Source: Desulfonatronum lacustre DSM 10312 (GTDB lineage Bacteria; Desulfobacterota; Desulfovibrionia; Desulfovibrionales; Desulfonatronaceae). From it: a stretch of 64,000 bases of DNA. The translations under genes were made by a program, and so were the position numbers. This document shows, piece by piece, positions 63,393 through 64,000 of the stretch. Where the stretch lies: positions 1,545,582 through 1,609,581 of the forward strand of contig NZ_KI912608.1 of NCBI RefSeq assembly GCF_000519265.1, in the 5' to 3' direction. Below the pieces are notes generated by a model. The model saw nothing but the letters and a program-made list of their open reading frames with translations, had not been told where the DNA came from and searched no databases. Within the stretch, counting starts at the first letter, position 1. Each line of letters opens with the position of its first letter.

Positions 63393-64000
63393 CTACCCCT
63401 CCCCCAGCTCCCGACTCCGCTGCTCCGCCTCGTGCACCGCGTCGATGATCGAGCCGCGGACCGCTGTTCTGTCCAGGTGGTTTAACGCGGCGATGGTCGT
63501 TCCCGCGGGGGAGGTGACCATGTGCTGCAGGGTGCTCAGACTGAAGCCGGTTTCCTGGGCCAGCTTGATCGAGCCTTCCAACAGCCCGGCAACCATCTCC
63601 TCGGCCTGGGGCCGCCCCAGGCCGGCGGAGACCCCGGCCTGGACCAGGGCGTCCATGAAGTGAAACACGTAGGCCGGGCCCGAGCCCACCAGAGCGGTGA
63701 AGGCGTGGAAATACCGTTCCGGCAGAACGTGGACCTGACCCAGCAGGCCCAGGAGTTCCATGATCGTTGCTTGCCCGGCTTCGGTCAGCTTCGGGTCTTC
63801 GAAGCAGACCGCGCTGACCCCGGAACGGACCATGGCCGGAGTGTTGGGCATGACCCGGACCACGGCGCAACGCTCTTCCGACCAGGCTCGCAGCTGCTCC
63901 ATCCCGATGCCGGCGGCTATGGATATCAGACATATCTCCGGTCGCAGGGCCGGAAGGGCCTCGGCCAGGACCTTGGACATGATTTGCGGCTTGACCGCCA
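63393..64000 (-). CDS. proC: Pyrroline-5-carboxylate reductase, N-terminus beyond the window
   Basis: ProC reduces pyrroline-5-carboxylate to proline with NAD(P)H. The visible part (about 202 residues) starts within AVKPQIM and contains LISIAAGIGMEQL, VVRVMPNTPAMVRSGVSAVC and the C-terminal helical dimerisation domain with FTALVGSGPAYVFHFMDALVQAGVSAGL and MVTSPAGTTIAAL. The missing part is the N-terminal nucleotide-binding region. The 3' end at 63393 is intact. Confidence 0.95.
   Translation of the reverse strand, partial: AVKPQIMSKVLAEALPALRPEICLISIAAGIGMEQLRAWSEERCAVVRVMPNTPAMVRSGVSAVCFEDPKLTEAGQATIMELLGLLGQVHVLPERYFHAFTALVGSGPAYVFHFMDALVQAGVSAGLGRPQAEEMVAGLLEGSIKLAQETGFSLSTLQHMVTSPAGTTIAALNHLDRTAVRGSIIDAVHEAEQRSRELGEG

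Noticed and set aside
63077-63485. Small glycine/isoleucine- and Arg/Ser-rich proteins encoded in the palindromic repeats
   Set aside because: The peptides come from TCGGAA hexamer repeats, occur in either strand of each copy and change with repeat number, so they are not genes.

Overview
The window is GC-rich, densely coded bacterial chromosome. Several things point to a deltaproteobacterium close to the sulfate-reducing Desulfovibrionales: a type I-C (Dvulg-type) CRISPR system with a GTTTCAATCCACG... repeat, the recA-alaS-ricT-metG run, a TIGR04219-type outer-membrane protein, and dispersed palindromic repeats of a kind I associate with that group. This is inference; there is no rRNA or other taxonomic marker here. 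I saw no tRNA or rRNA gene.

Layout. 1-952: a phosphomannomutase cut by the left edge. 1130-3135: hflK-hflC. 3258-4286: a CNNM/CBS membrane protein. 4487-6285: a coupled amidoligase and glutamine-amidotransferase pair. 6585-11731: glgX-treY (glycogen to maltooligosyl-trehalose). 11754-21828: a complete type I-C CRISPR-Cas locus on the minus strand, in the order cas3, cas5c, cas8c, cas7, an extra HEAT/zinc-ribbon/nuclease gene, cas4, cas1, cas2, leader, and an array of 20 repeats. 22241-23907: an outer-membrane protein, an isochorismatase-like hydrolase and a Dabb protein. 24079-28707: the glutamate synthase large chain. 28924-31311: a TIGR03915/TIGR03916-type radical-SAM pair flanking a short HicB-like gene. 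31494-33346: htpX and an RNase-H-fold nuclease. 33655-41089: recA, alaS, ricT and metG, all on the minus strand. 42727-46458: phoB, two phoU genes and a tRNA nucleotidyltransferase. 46546-52067: a BMP-type ABC importer with xanthine phosphoribosyltransferase, probably purine uptake and salvage. 52648-61985: a PilZ gene and an AT-richer type IV minor-pilin/PilY1 operon with several broken genes, preceded by a promoter and a cyclic-di-GMP-I riboswitch. 62312-63066: a TacAT-type toxin-antitoxin pair. 63393-64000: proC, cut by the right edge.

The most notable signal is in the 190 bp between cas3 and cas5c. It holds a degenerate CRISPR repeat, a spacer-length segment and a 12-bp GC-rich hairpin. 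The first 11 bases of the spacer-like segment match a site about 100 bp away, at the end of cas3, exactly. That site is preceded by TTC, the usual type I-C PAM, and the match reaches 15 of 17 positions with one mismatch at a type I flipped-out position. This is the layout expected of a crRNA-like Cas-regulating RNA (CreR or CreA class), here in a type I-C system. A strong Shine-Dalgarno sequence with no properly spaced start codon lies between the two parts.

Two dispersed palindromic repeat families lie between genes, five copies of one and five of the other. In one place the first is nested inside the second. The second family ends directly against the stop codons of four genes. The pilus locus looks scarred: one FimT-like gene is frameshifted, one pilin is truncated where an antitoxin reading frame begins, that antitoxin is itself frameshifted, and a DUF2442-like gene next to pilY1 has an in-frame stop.
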